Positions 38,342-45,395 of a stretch of DNA of 56,518 bases are shown here, one piece after another. Origin of the DNA: Rubrivivax sp. GTDB lineage: Bacteria > Pseudomonadota > Gammaproteobacteria > Burkholderiales > Burkholderiaceae_C. The notes under the pieces are model-generated. The model made no database searches. It saw only the letters and a program-made list of their open reading frames with translations, and was not told the origin of the DNA. The number at the start of each line of letters is the position of its first letter. The stretch's first letter is position 1. The DNA lies in contig JAEUPH010000139.1 in NCBI GenBank assembly GCA_016790395.1, forward strand, positions 1 to 56,518, in the 5' to 3' direction. Made by a program: the position numbers and the translations under genes.

Positions 38342-39669
38342 GCGCCGAACACCGCCCGGGCGTGCAGCCCGAGCCCGGCGGCGACGCTGGAGAAGCGGTC
38401 GCCCCGCACGCGCACCGCCTGCGGGAAGCCCGCCGCGATGCGGTCCACCAGCGGCGTGAGGCCGGTGGAGCCGCCAGTGAAGTAGAGGACGTCGACCTCA
38501 CCGGCCTGCACGCCGGCCATCCGCGCCGTCTGCTTGGCGGCGTCGACGATGCGCTGCAGGTCGGCCTCGATCGCTGCCGCGGCCTGGGCTTCCTGCAGCC
38601 CCGCCGCCAGGCCGTTCTCCACGACGGACAGGTCGATCAGCGCCTGGCCTTGCGTGGCAACGTCGATCTTGGCCTGCTCGGCCGCCGCCGCCAACGCGTG
38701 GCCCAGGCGGTCTTCCACCGTCGCCATCAGGCGCGCGTGGTGGCGAGCATCCGCATACCAGGCCTTCATCGAACGCAGCTCGGCGACACGAGCCGGCGCG
38801 TAGACGGTGTTGATGAGGTGCCAGGTGGCGAGGTCGAAGTAGATGCTGCTGGGCACCTCGGGCTGCACTTCGCCCGGTGGTGCGCCGCGCGGCGGCGGCC
38901 GGCGGCTGCGGTAGCCCAGCAGCGGCAGGATGGCGGCCAGCTCCACCAGGCGGTCGAAGTCGGTGCCGGCCAGGTGCACGCCATGGTTGGCCAGGATGTC
39001 GTCGCGGCGCTCGGCACGGCCACGCCGGGCGGGGCCCACCCGGACCAGGGAGAAGTCCGAGGTGCCGCCGCCGATGTCGGCCACCAGCACCAGCTGCTCG
39101 CGGTCGACCGTGCTCTCGTGGTCCAGCGCCGCGGCAATGGGCTCGTACTGGAAGTGGATCTCGCGGAATCCCACCTGTTGCGCCGCCGCCAGCAGGGCCG
39201 CCTGGGCCTGCGCGTCGCGCGCCGGCTCGTCGTCGACGAAGAACACCGGCCGGCCCAGCACGGCGCGAGACAGCTCCCGGCCGGCCTCGGCTTCGGCCAC
39301 CTGCTTCAGCCGCCGCAGGTAGCCGGTGACGACGTCGCGGTAGCGCACGCCGCGGCCGCCGCCGATGTCGGTGCTCTGGTCCAGCAGGGTGGAGCCCAGG
39401 ATGCTCTTCATCGAGCGCATCAGCCGGCCTTCCACGCCCTCCACGTAGGCCGCCACGGCGGCGCGGCCGTACAGGCGCTCGGCCTCCAGCTGCTGAGGTG
39501 GCGTGTCGGCACGGTAGAACACCGCCGTGGGCATGGTCGGGTGACCAGGCTCCAGGGCCACCAGGCGCACGCCGGCACCATCGGCCCTTTCTGCGCAGGG
39601 CAGCGCCACGGCCGAGTTGGACGTGCCGAAGTCGATGGCGACAAAGCCGCCGTGCGCCGGGCTGGGCAT
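38338..39669 (-). CDS. Hsp70-family protein without substrate-binding domain (YegD-like)
   Basis: This 443-residue protein carries the Hsp70/actin-type ATPase signatures: FVAIDFGTSNSAVALP at the N-terminus, VADIGGGTSDFSL in the middle and VLYFTGGSTGLTPLV near the end. Its length covers only the nucleotide-binding domain with insertions, as in E. coli YegD, so classical DnaK substrate binding is missing. The role is unclear; chaperone-like or regulatory ATPase activity is usually assumed for the family. It stands alone on its strand. The stop codon overlaps that of the convergent TPR gene, and it is divergent from a small hypothetical gene. Confidence 0.92.
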   Translation of the reverse strand: MPSPAHGGFVAIDFGTSNSAVALPCAERADGAGVRLVALEPGHPTMPTAVFYRADTPPQQLEAERLYGRAAVAAYVEGVEGRLMRSMKSILGSTLLDQSTDIGGGRGVRYRDVVTGYLRRLKQVAEAEAGRELSRAVLGRPVFFVDDEPARDAQAQAALLAAAQQVGFREIHFQYEPIAAALDHESTVDREQLVLVADIGGGTSDFSLVRVGPARRGRAERRDDILANHGVHLAGTDFDRLVELAAILPLLGYRSRRPPPRGAPPGEVQPEVPSSIYFDLATWHLINTVYAPARVAELRSMKAWYADARHHARLMATVEDRLGHALAAAAEQAKIDVATQGQALIDLSVVENGLAAGLQEAQAAAAIEADLQRIVDAAKQTARMAGVQAGEVDVLYFTGGSTGLTPLVDRIAAGFPQAVRVRGDRFSSVAAGLGLHARAVFGA

Positions 39670-39788
39670 GGGGGTGCGGGCAAAAGGGGCGCGATTGTAG
39701 GCACTGCGGGCTTTCCCGCCCGGGTCACGTGAACTGACACACGAAGGCCGTGCACTTCAGCCATGCGCTGGCGCTGCATCGAAGAGAC

Positions 39789-39801
39789 ACTGGTTACCAG
39801 T
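39789..39801. promoter_or_regulatory. Small palindrome upstream of the 70-residue protein gene
   Basis: ACTGGT-T-ACCAGT is a perfect 13-bp palindrome, 44 bp before the small gene and in the 175-bp divergent gap with the Hsp70-like gene. It could be a repressor site. No matching second copy was seen in the window. Confidence 0.3.
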
Positions 39802-39844
39802 CATCACGCCCTGTCACCTTCCACCACGCCCGGGGGTCCCCGTC

Positions 39845-40057
39845 ATGTCCAAGGCAGCCCACACAACGCGTTGGTTCTCGGCCTGGCGCCCCGCGTCGCG
39901 GGTGGTGCAGGACGACCCGGCCGATCTCGGCACCGCCTTCGGGCTGGACATGAGCATGATCGACGACGCGCCGGCCCCGCCGCCGGCGCCCGCCGAGCGC
40001 CAGGCGCCGGGCTGGGCACAACGCCTGGGGCTGCGACGCCCGCGGCCTCAGGCCTGA
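39845..40057 (+). CDS. Small hypothetical protein (70 aa)
   Basis: This short open frame is not recognised. It encodes an N-terminus rich in Trp and Arg (SKAAHTTRWFSAWRPASRVV), an acidic middle (QDDPADLGTAFGLDMSMIDD), a Pro/Ala stretch and a basic Arg-rich tail. Codon third positions are strongly G or C, as in real genes here, and the acidic middle does not look like random shadow translation. The ribosome binding site is weak. It lies between the Hsp70-like gene and the TetR regulator. A real small cytoplasmic protein is somewhat more likely than not. Confidence 0.5.
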   Translation: MSKAAHTTRWFSAWRPASRVVQDDPADLGTAFGLDMSMIDDAPAPPPAPAERQAPGWAQRLGLRRPRPQA

Positions 40058-40098
40058 GCAGCCTGAAAGCCACGACCGGCACGTAATCCGGTTGAACT

Positions 40099-40122
40099 GC
40101 TCAGTCACTCATGTGACTGAGC
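40099..40122. promoter_or_regulatory. 24-bp palindrome, likely TetR-family operator
   Basis: GCTCAGTCAC and GTGACTGAGC are perfect 10-bp arms around TCAT. The site lies just upstream of a TAAAAT -10-like box (40127-40132) and 17 bp before the regulator start, so it would cover the -35 region. Autorepression by the TetR-type protein is the natural reading. It could also fold as a hairpin in RNA from the small upstream gene. Confidence 0.7.
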
Positions 40123-40126
40123 CGGC

Positions 40127-40132
40127 TAAAAT
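40127..40132 (+). promoter_or_regulatory. -10 box of the TetR-type gene
   Basis: TAAAAT lies 7 bp before the ATG, next to the 24-bp palindrome. If used, the message would have almost no leader, and the weak ribosome binding site would fit that. Confidence 0.45.
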
Positions 40133-40138
40133 CACGGG

Positions 40139-40750
40139 ATGGCCCGACTTTCGTTTCGCGAACAGGTGCTGCGCGTCCGCCAGGACGCCATCGTTGCCGC
40201 CGTCAACCGGCTGCTGGCCGACAAGGGTTTCGACCTCATGACTGTCGACGAGGTGGCGGCCGAAGTCGGCATCGCCAAGGCCAGCCTCTACAAGCACTTT
40301 CCGTCCAAGGAAGCGCTGGCCGCCGCGGCCATGGTGCGGCTGCTGGAGCGCACGCTGGCCTTCATCGACCAGCAGGCCGCGCGCCAAGAGGCCACGCCGG
40401 CCCAGCGCCTGGAGGCGATGGTGCGCTGGGCGCTGACCTTGCAGCTGGCTGGCGAGATGCCGACCGTGCCCTCACAGAACTCGTCGCTGCGCGCCGAGCT
40501 GATGGCGCACCAGGGCTATCTGGACCTGTTGATGCAGGTGAGCGACCGCCTGGGCGCCTGGATCACCGAAGCGCAGGCGGCCGGCGACATCGACGCCACG
40601 CTGCCGGCCGAACTGGTGCTCTACAACATCTACGCCCGCGCCTGCGACCCCGTGCCCGCCGTGCTGAAGGCCGGCGGACGCTTCAGCGACGCCGAGGTCG
40701 TGGAGCTCGTCACCGAGACCTGCATGCGCGGGCTGCGCCCGCGCCGCTGA
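40139..40750 (+). CDS. TetR-family transcription regulator
   Basis: This 203-residue protein has an N-terminal TetR helix-turn-helix (about residues 14-60, with MTVDEVAAEVGIAKASLYKHFPSKEAL) and a helical ligand domain ending in Arg-rich sequence. The start ATG follows a -10-like box and a perfect 24-bp palindrome, so the protein probably represses itself. No clear divergent target with the same palindrome is seen in the window. The ligand is unknown. It ends 9 bp from the convergent universal stress protein gene. Confidence 0.95.
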   Translation: MARLSFREQVLRVRQDAIVAAVNRLLADKGFDLMTVDEVAAEVGIAKASLYKHFPSKEALAAAAMVRLLERTLAFIDQQAARQEATPAQRLEAMVRWALTLQLAGEMPTVPSQNSSLRAELMAHQGYLDLLMQVSDRLGAWITEAQAAGDIDATLPAELVLYNIYARACDPVPAVLKAGGRFSDAEVVELVTETCMRGLRPRR

Positions 40751-40759
40751 AGCGCGCCG

Positions 40760-41182
40760 TCAGCGGATCAGCAAGGCCGGGGTGCCGCAGTTGGCGAGCA
40801 CCTTGGTGGCCACCGAGCCCATCACCAGGTTGGCGAGCGTGCCGTGGCCGTGCGAGCCGAGCATGAGCAGGTCGTAGTCGCCCTTCTTCGCGGCCTCGGC
40901 GATGACCTCGGCCGGCTGGCCCGTCTTGTAGACGAAGCTGGCCTTCAGGCCCTGCCTGGCGAAGAAGGCGCGCAGCGGTTTGAACACCTTCTCGGCCGAC
41001 TCGTCGTGGTAGGCCTTGACGGTGGCCTTGTCCAGCGCGGCGGCAGCGCGCGCGGGCAGCGGCGCGACGGCATGGATGACGGTGTACTCGTGGTGCGCGC
41101 CCAGCCATTCGTCGTGCGCGGCCAGGTAGGCCAGCATGCGCTTGGTGTAGGGGCTGCCGTCGACGGCGGTGAGGATCTTCAT
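40760..41182 (-). CDS. Universal stress protein (UspA family, ATP-binding type)
   Basis: This 140-residue protein has the UspA fold, starting MKILTAVDGSPYT and ending with the ATP-binding loop GSHGHGTLANLVMGSVATKV, which fits the Gly-X2-Gly-X9-Gly-Ser pattern. It is a cytoplasmic protein made under stress in related bacteria. The ATG was chosen because the fold begins there; the upstream frame adds a non-homologous 15 residues. It stands between the TetR regulator and the metallophosphoesterase, with no operon link to the former. Confidence 0.94.
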   Translation of the reverse strand: MKILTAVDGSPYTKRMLAYLAAHDEWLGAHHEYTVIHAVAPLPARAAAALDKATVKAYHDESAEKVFKPLRAFFARQGLKASFVYKTGQPAEVIAEAAKKGDYDLLMLGSHGHGTLANLVMGSVATKVLANCGTPALLIR

Positions 41183-41254
41183 CTTCGGGTCTCCGTGCGG
41201 GGTGCCCCGCATGGACAAGTGTGGCACGCATGGCGCGGGCCGCCTTGATGCGGT

Positions 41255-42031
41255 TCAGACCTCGAACACCCGCAGCGCGTCGAAGCCCTCGTCCTCGCCC
41301 TTGTGCACCAGCCCGCGCGCGTTGCACACCACGCGCGTGGGGGCACGGCCGGGGCGGGCGTGCAGGTAGTCGTGCCGGCAGTGCAGGTGGCCGTGCAGCC
41401 ACAGGTCTGCCTTGGGAATGAGGTCGTCGTCGGCGTTGCAGAAGCTGGCCGTGCCGGGCTGGCGGCCGTAGCGCGGGTCGGCGCTGCGCAGGCTGGGCGC
41501 GAAGTGGGTGACGACGAGGGTGCGGTCCCACGCACCTTGTGGCGTGCGCGAGAGTTCGGCGTCCAGCCAGGCGCGGCAGCGCAGCGCTTCGTCGCGCACC
41601 GCGGCGGCGTCGAAGGGGCGGCCGTGCCGGGTGGCCTTCATCACGCGCTGGAAGTACTCGGCGGCGCGCTCGGCACGCGCGCGGCTGGTGGGGCCGAAGA
41701 CGTCGAAGTCGCTCCAGCGGCAGCTGCCGGCGATGCGCACGCGGCGGCCTTCGGCCCCGGCCAGGACGACGGCCTCGCGCTCCAGGAAGGTGAAGCCCAG
41801 GCGCGCGCAGAGTTCGCGCAGGCCGGCCTCGGCAGCGTCGATGTCGCGCCCGTCGTACTCGTGGTTGCCCGCCACCACCAGCACCGGCACGGGCCAGCCG
41901 GCGAAGCGCTCGTAGCCGGCCCAGGTGGCGCAGATGTCGCCCGCCAGCACGAGCACCTCCGCCCCCGGCGCGGGGGCGGGTTCGAAGGGCTCGGTCTCGA
42001 GGTGAAGGTCGGAGAGAAGCTGCAGCCTCAC
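41255..42031 (-). CDS. Calcineurin-like metallophosphoesterase
   Basis: This 258-residue cytoplasmic protein has the complete metal-binding set of the family: SDLHLE near the N-terminus, AGDIC, GNHEYD, VVTHFAPS and HGHLHCRHDY. Such enzymes hydrolyse phosphomono- or diesters with two metal ions; the substrate here is unknown. The gene lies 15 bp downstream of pckG on the same strand, so it may be transcribed with it, though no functional tie is evident. Confidence 0.92.
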   Translation of the reverse strand: MRLQLLSDLHLETEPFEPAPAPGAEVLVLAGDICATWAGYERFAGWPVPVLVVAGNHEYDGRDIDAAEAGLRELCARLGFTFLEREAVVLAGAEGRRVRIAGSCRWSDFDVFGPTSRARAERAAEYFQRVMKATRHGRPFDAAAVRDEALRCRAWLDAELSRTPQGAWDRTLVVTHFAPSLRSADPRYGRQPGTASFCNADDDLIPKADLWLHGHLHCRHDYLHARPGRAPTRVVCNARGLVHKGEDEGFDALRVFEV

Positions 42032-42046
42032 CCGGCGATCATGGCA

Positions 42047-43912
42047 TCAGGCGTTCAGGCGCTCTTCGATGCGTGCCTTGGTGGCGGGCAGTTCGGCCGG
42101 CAGGTGGTACTCCAGCTGCTGGAAGAGCTCGGCATGCAGCTTCAGCTCTTCCTGCCAGGCAGCCTTGTCGATGCCGATCACGGTGGCGAACTGATCGCGC
42201 GTGAAGGGCAGGCCTTCCCAGCGCAGGTCGTCGAAGCGCGGGCTGGTGCCGAACACGTTCTCGGCGCCGCCGGCCTGGCCTTCGATGCGGCCCAGCATCC
42301 ACTCCAGGACACGCATGTTCTCGCCGTAGCCCGGCCAGACGAACTTGCCGTCGGTGCCCTTGCGGAACCAGTTGACGCAGAAGATGCGCGGCAGCTTCGA
42401 GCCGGCGCTGGCCAGCTTCTCGCCCAGGCTCAGCCAGTGCTGGAAGTAGTCGGCCATGTTGTAGCCGGTGAAGGGCAGCATGGCGAAGGGGTCGCGGCGC
42501 ACGGTGCCGTTGCCGCCGGCCATGGCGGCCGTGGTCTCGCTGCCCATGGTGGCGGCCATGTAGACGCCTTCCACCCAGTTGCGCGCTTCCGTCACCAGCG
42601 GCACGGTGGTGCTGCGGCGGCCGCCGAAGATGAAGGCGTCGATGGCCACGCCTTCGGGGTCGTCCCACTGCGCGTCGAGCACGGGGTTGTTGGTGGCGGC
42701 CACGGTGAAACGCGAGTTCGGGTGCGCGGCCTTGGTGCCCTTTTCCTTGGCGATGGCCGGCGTCCAGTCATTGCCCTGCCAGTCGATCAGGTGCGCCGGC
42801 GGGGTGTCGGTCAGGCCCTCCCACCAGACGTCGCCGTCGTCGGTAAGCGCCACGTTGGTAAACACCGTGTCGCGCTTGAGCGAATTCAGGCAGTTCGGGT
42901 TGGTGTGCTCGTTGGTGCCAGGTGCCACGCCGAAGTAGCCGGCCTCGGGGTTGATGGCGTACATGCGGCCGTCGGCATGGGGCTTGATCCAGGCGATGTC
43001 GTCGCCGATAGTCGTGACCTTCCAGCCTTCGTAGCCCTGCGGCGGGACCAGCATGCTGAAGTTGGTCTTGCCGCAGGCGCTGGGGAAGGCGGCCGCGACG
43101 TGGTACTTCTTGCCCGCCGGGTTGGTGACGCCCAGGATCAGCATGTGCTCGGCCAGCCAGCCCTGGTCACGCCCCATCTTGGAGGCGATGCGCAGCGCGA
43201 AGCACTTCTTGCCGAGCAGCGCGTTGCCGCCGTAGCCGGAGCCGTAGCTCCAGATCTCGTGCGTCTCGGGGTAGTGCACGATGTACTTGGTGGGGTTGCA
43301 GGGCCAGGCCACGTCCTTCTGGCCGGCTTCGAGCGGCGCGCCCACGGTGTGCACGCAGGGCACGAACTCGCCGGTGCTGCCCAGCACCTGCAGTGCGCCC
43401 TTGCCCATGCGCGTCATGGTGCGCATGCTGATGACGACGTAGGGGCTGTCGGTGAGCTCCACGCCGATGTGCGAGATGTGGCTGCCCAGCGGGCCCATGC
43501 TGAAGGGCACCACGTACAGCGTGCGGCCCTTCATCGCGCCCTTGAAGAGCGCGTTCTCGCCGGTCTGCAGCAGCGCGCGCATCTCGGCGGGCGCCTTCCA
43601 GTTGTTGGTGGGGCCGGCGTCTTCCTTCTTCTCGCTGCAGATGAAGGTGCGGTCTTCCACGCGGGCGACGTCGGACGCGTCGCTGCGCGCCAGGAAGCAG
43701 CCGGGGCGCAGCTCGGGGTTGAGCTTCATCATCGTGCCGGCAGCGACCAGCTGTTCGCACAGGCGGTCGTACTCGGCGGCGCTGCCGTCGCACCAGTAGA
43801 CGTCGGCGGCCTCGGTCAGCGCGGCAATCTGCGCCACCCATTCCACCAGGCGGGGATGGTGCACATAGGCGGGCACGTTCAGGCGCAGCCCTTCCATCAC
43901 GGGACGGTTCAT
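42047..43912 (-). CDS. pckG: Phosphoenolpyruvate carboxykinase (GTP)
   Basis: This 621-residue protein is a GTP-dependent PEP carboxykinase, converting oxaloacetate to PEP and CO2 in gluconeogenesis. The kinase P-loop FPSACGKTN lies near residues 276-284, with the oxaloacetate/PEP region [20 protein letters not shown] and the metal site segment [11 protein letters not shown]. The length is normal for the GTP class and longer than ATP-class enzymes. The start MNRPVMEGL is supported by GGAG upstream. The leader region contains CGGGGC/GCCCCG segments that can pair in more than one way. Gluconeogenic PckG next to a sugar utilisation locus is noted, but no shared regulation is shown. Confidence 0.97.
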   Translation of the reverse strand: MNRPVMEGLRLNVPAYVHHPRLVEWVAQIAALTEAADVYWCDGSAAEYDRLCEQLVAAGTMMKLNPELRPGCFLARSDASDVARVEDRTFICSEKKEDAGPTNNWKAPAEMRALLQTGENALFKGAMKGRTLYVVPFSMGPLGSHISHIGVELTDSPYVVISMRTMTRMGKGALQVLGSTGEFVPCVHTVGAPLEAGQKDVAWPCNPTKYIVHYPETHEIWSYGSGYGGNALLGKKCFALRIASKMGRDQGWLAEHMLILGVTNPAGKKYHVAAAFPSACGKTNFSMLVPPQGYEGWKVTTIGDDIAWIKPHADGRMYAINPEAGYFGVAPGTNEHTNPNCLNSLKRDTVFTNVALTDDGDVWWEGLTDTPPAHLIDWQGNDWTPAIAKEKGTKAAHPNSRFTVAATNNPVLDAQWDDPEGVAIDAFIFGGRRSTTVPLVTEARNWVEGVYMAATMGSETTAAMAGGNGTVRRDPFAMLPFTGYNMADYFQHWLSLGEKLASAGSKLPRIFCVNWFRKGTDGKFVWPGYGENMRVLEWMLGRIEGQAGGAENVFGTSPRFDDLRWEGLPFTRDQFATVIGIDKAAWQEELKLHAELFQQLEYHLPAELPATKARIEERLNA

Positions 43913-44241
43913 CGGAGCTCCAATCAATGACAAGACGGTGAGTCGGGATTCGGCCAGCGCCGCGTTGACGACGCTCGCCGAATGCCGCTGGCGGCCGGGC
44001 AAGAAGGGGCATCCCCACGAACAGGGACGAAGATTGTCGGGGCAATGTAATCGCCCCGTAACCACCACCCCCCGGGGCGCCATGCGTAATCGGCATGACC
44101 TAATGCACACCATCCTGCCCCGGTGGCGGCGGCGCTGCCAGGCGCAGCGGCACCACCACCGCCAGTCGGTTACAGGTCGGGAACAGTGCGGCGGCGCGGC
44201 CTTCTGCGCCTAGACTTGCGACTTTGCGCCGGAACGTCACC
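43913..44241. other. Intergenic region between pckG and the LacI-type gene (329 bp)
   Basis: No gene was found here. It holds CGGGGC (44038-44043), GCCCCG (44053-44058) and a second CGGGGC (44073-44078), so the middle segment can pair with either side. It also has CATGC/GCATG arms (44081-44085, 44093-44097) and a TAGACT -10-like box (44211-44216) facing the LacI-type gene. The pckG promoter could not be assigned. Confidence 0.5.
44211..44216 (+). promoter_or_regulatory. -10-like box of the LacI-type gene
   Basis: TAGACT lies 25 bp before the TTG start chosen for the regulator. The implied transcription start near 44223 favours that TTG over the one at 44224, which would leave no leader. The -35 region is not clear. 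Confidence 0.35.
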
Positions 44242-45294
44242 TTGAAAGCGCCTGTCACCCCCCGAAAACGCTCGCCCGCGACGGCCGCGGCGGCCGGCGT
44301 CGTGACGCTGGAGATGGTGGCGCGGCACGCCGGCGTGTCGCCCAGCACGGTGTCGCGCATCCTCAACGGCACGGCCACGGTCAGCGCCGCCAAGCAGCAG
44401 GCCGTGGACGACGCCATCCGGCTGCTGGGCTTCCGCCCCAATCCGGTGGCGCGCGGCCTGGCGGGCGGGCGCACGCTGAGCGTGGGCGTGGTGACGCAGA
44501 CCATCTCCAGCCCGTTCTACGGCGAGGCGCTGCATGGCATCGAGGACCGGCTGGAAGCTGCCGGCTACATCCCGCTCTTCGTCAGCGGCCACTGGCAGGA
44601 GCCGGAGGAACGCAAGGCCCTGGAGGCGCTGCTGTCGCGGCGCGTGGACGGCCTCATCGTGCTGGCCGGCCGCCTGCCCAACGAAGCCTTGCGCAGCTAC
44701 GCGCAGGAGGTGCCGATGGTGGTCGTCGGCCGGCAGCTGCAAGGACCGAAGCTCTTCAGCTTCGGTTTCGACAACCGGGCTGGGGCCTTGATCGCCACCC
44801 GCCACCTCCTCGAGTGCGGCCACACGCGCATTGCCTACATCGCCGGCGACCCAGCCCACGAGGACGCGCTGGAACGCCAGGCCGGCTACCGCGAGGCGCT
44901 GGAGCAGGCCGGTCTGGCCTTCGACCCCGCGCTGGTGCTGCCTGGCGACTACACCGAGGCCGGCGGTCTGATGGCCGTCAACCGCCTGCTGGACGCGCGC
45001 CAGCCCTTCACCGCCATCTTCGCCGCCAACGACCAGACGGCCATCGGCGCCGCGCTCGGCCTGTACCGGCGCCAGGTGCGCGTGCCGGACGACGTGTCGC
45101 TGGTCGGCTTCGACGACCTCGCCCCGGCCAAGTTCTCGATCCCGCCGCTGACCACCGTGCGCCAGTCGGTCTACGAACTGGGCGCCGAAGCCGCCACGGC
45201 CATGCTGGCCTTGCTGGCCGGGCGGGAGCCCGAGGTCAAGCTGCCGCAACCGCAGCTGGTGCCGCGGGAATCGACGCGCCGGCTGTTGCGCTGA
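44242..45294 (+). CDS. LacI-family transcription regulator of the glucan locus
   Basis: This 350-residue protein has the LacI helix-turn-helix (VTLEMVARHAGVSPSTVSRILNGTATVS) and hinge, then a periplasmic-binding-like sensor domain with FYGEALHGIEDRLEAAGY, VDGLIVLAGR, AANDQTAIGA and LVGFDDLAPAKFSIPPLTTV. The start is a TTG (LKAPVTPRKR); a TTG six codons upstream is possible. A perfect LacI-type operator lies upstream of the next gene, the TonB-dependent receptor, so this protein most likely controls the receptor, sugar importer and GH16 genes. CTTGAAAGCG at 44241-44250, over the start codon, matches one operator half and may give weak self-control. The inducer is probably a beta-glucan oligosaccharide or glucose, by context. 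Confidence 0.94.
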   Translation: MKAPVTPRKRSPATAAAAGVVTLEMVARHAGVSPSTVSRILNGTATVSAAKQQAVDDAIRLLGFRPNPVARGLAGGRTLSVGVVTQTISSPFYGEALHGIEDRLEAAGYIPLFVSGHWQEPEERKALEALLSRRVDGLIVLAGRLPNEALRSYAQEVPMVVVGRQLQGPKLFSFGFDNRAGALIATRHLLECGHTRIAYIAGDPAHEDALERQAGYREALEQAGLAFDPALVLPGDYTEAGGLMAVNRLLDARQPFTAIFAANDQTAIGAALGLYRRQVRVPDDVSLVGFDDLAPAKFSIPPLTTVRQSVYELGAEAATAMLALLAGREPEVKLPQPQLVPRESTRRLLR

Positions 45295-45357
45295 AGCCGG
45301 CGTTTCCGTCGCCGCGGGTTAACGAGAACGCCGTTCGCGGGCGCTTTCGGAAAAAAT

Positions 45358-45375
45358 CTTGAAACCGCTTTCAAG
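45358..45375. promoter_or_regulatory. LacI-family operator upstream of the TonB-dependent receptor
   Basis: CTTGAAACCGCTTTCAAG has perfect 7-bp arms (CTTGAAA/TTTCAAG) around CCGC, matching the TGAAA-N4-TTTCA pattern of LacI-family operators. It ends 20 bp before the receptor ATG and so would block transcription of the locus. Confidence 0.82.
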
Positions 45376-45395
45376 AAAACCAACGGAGACCAGCG

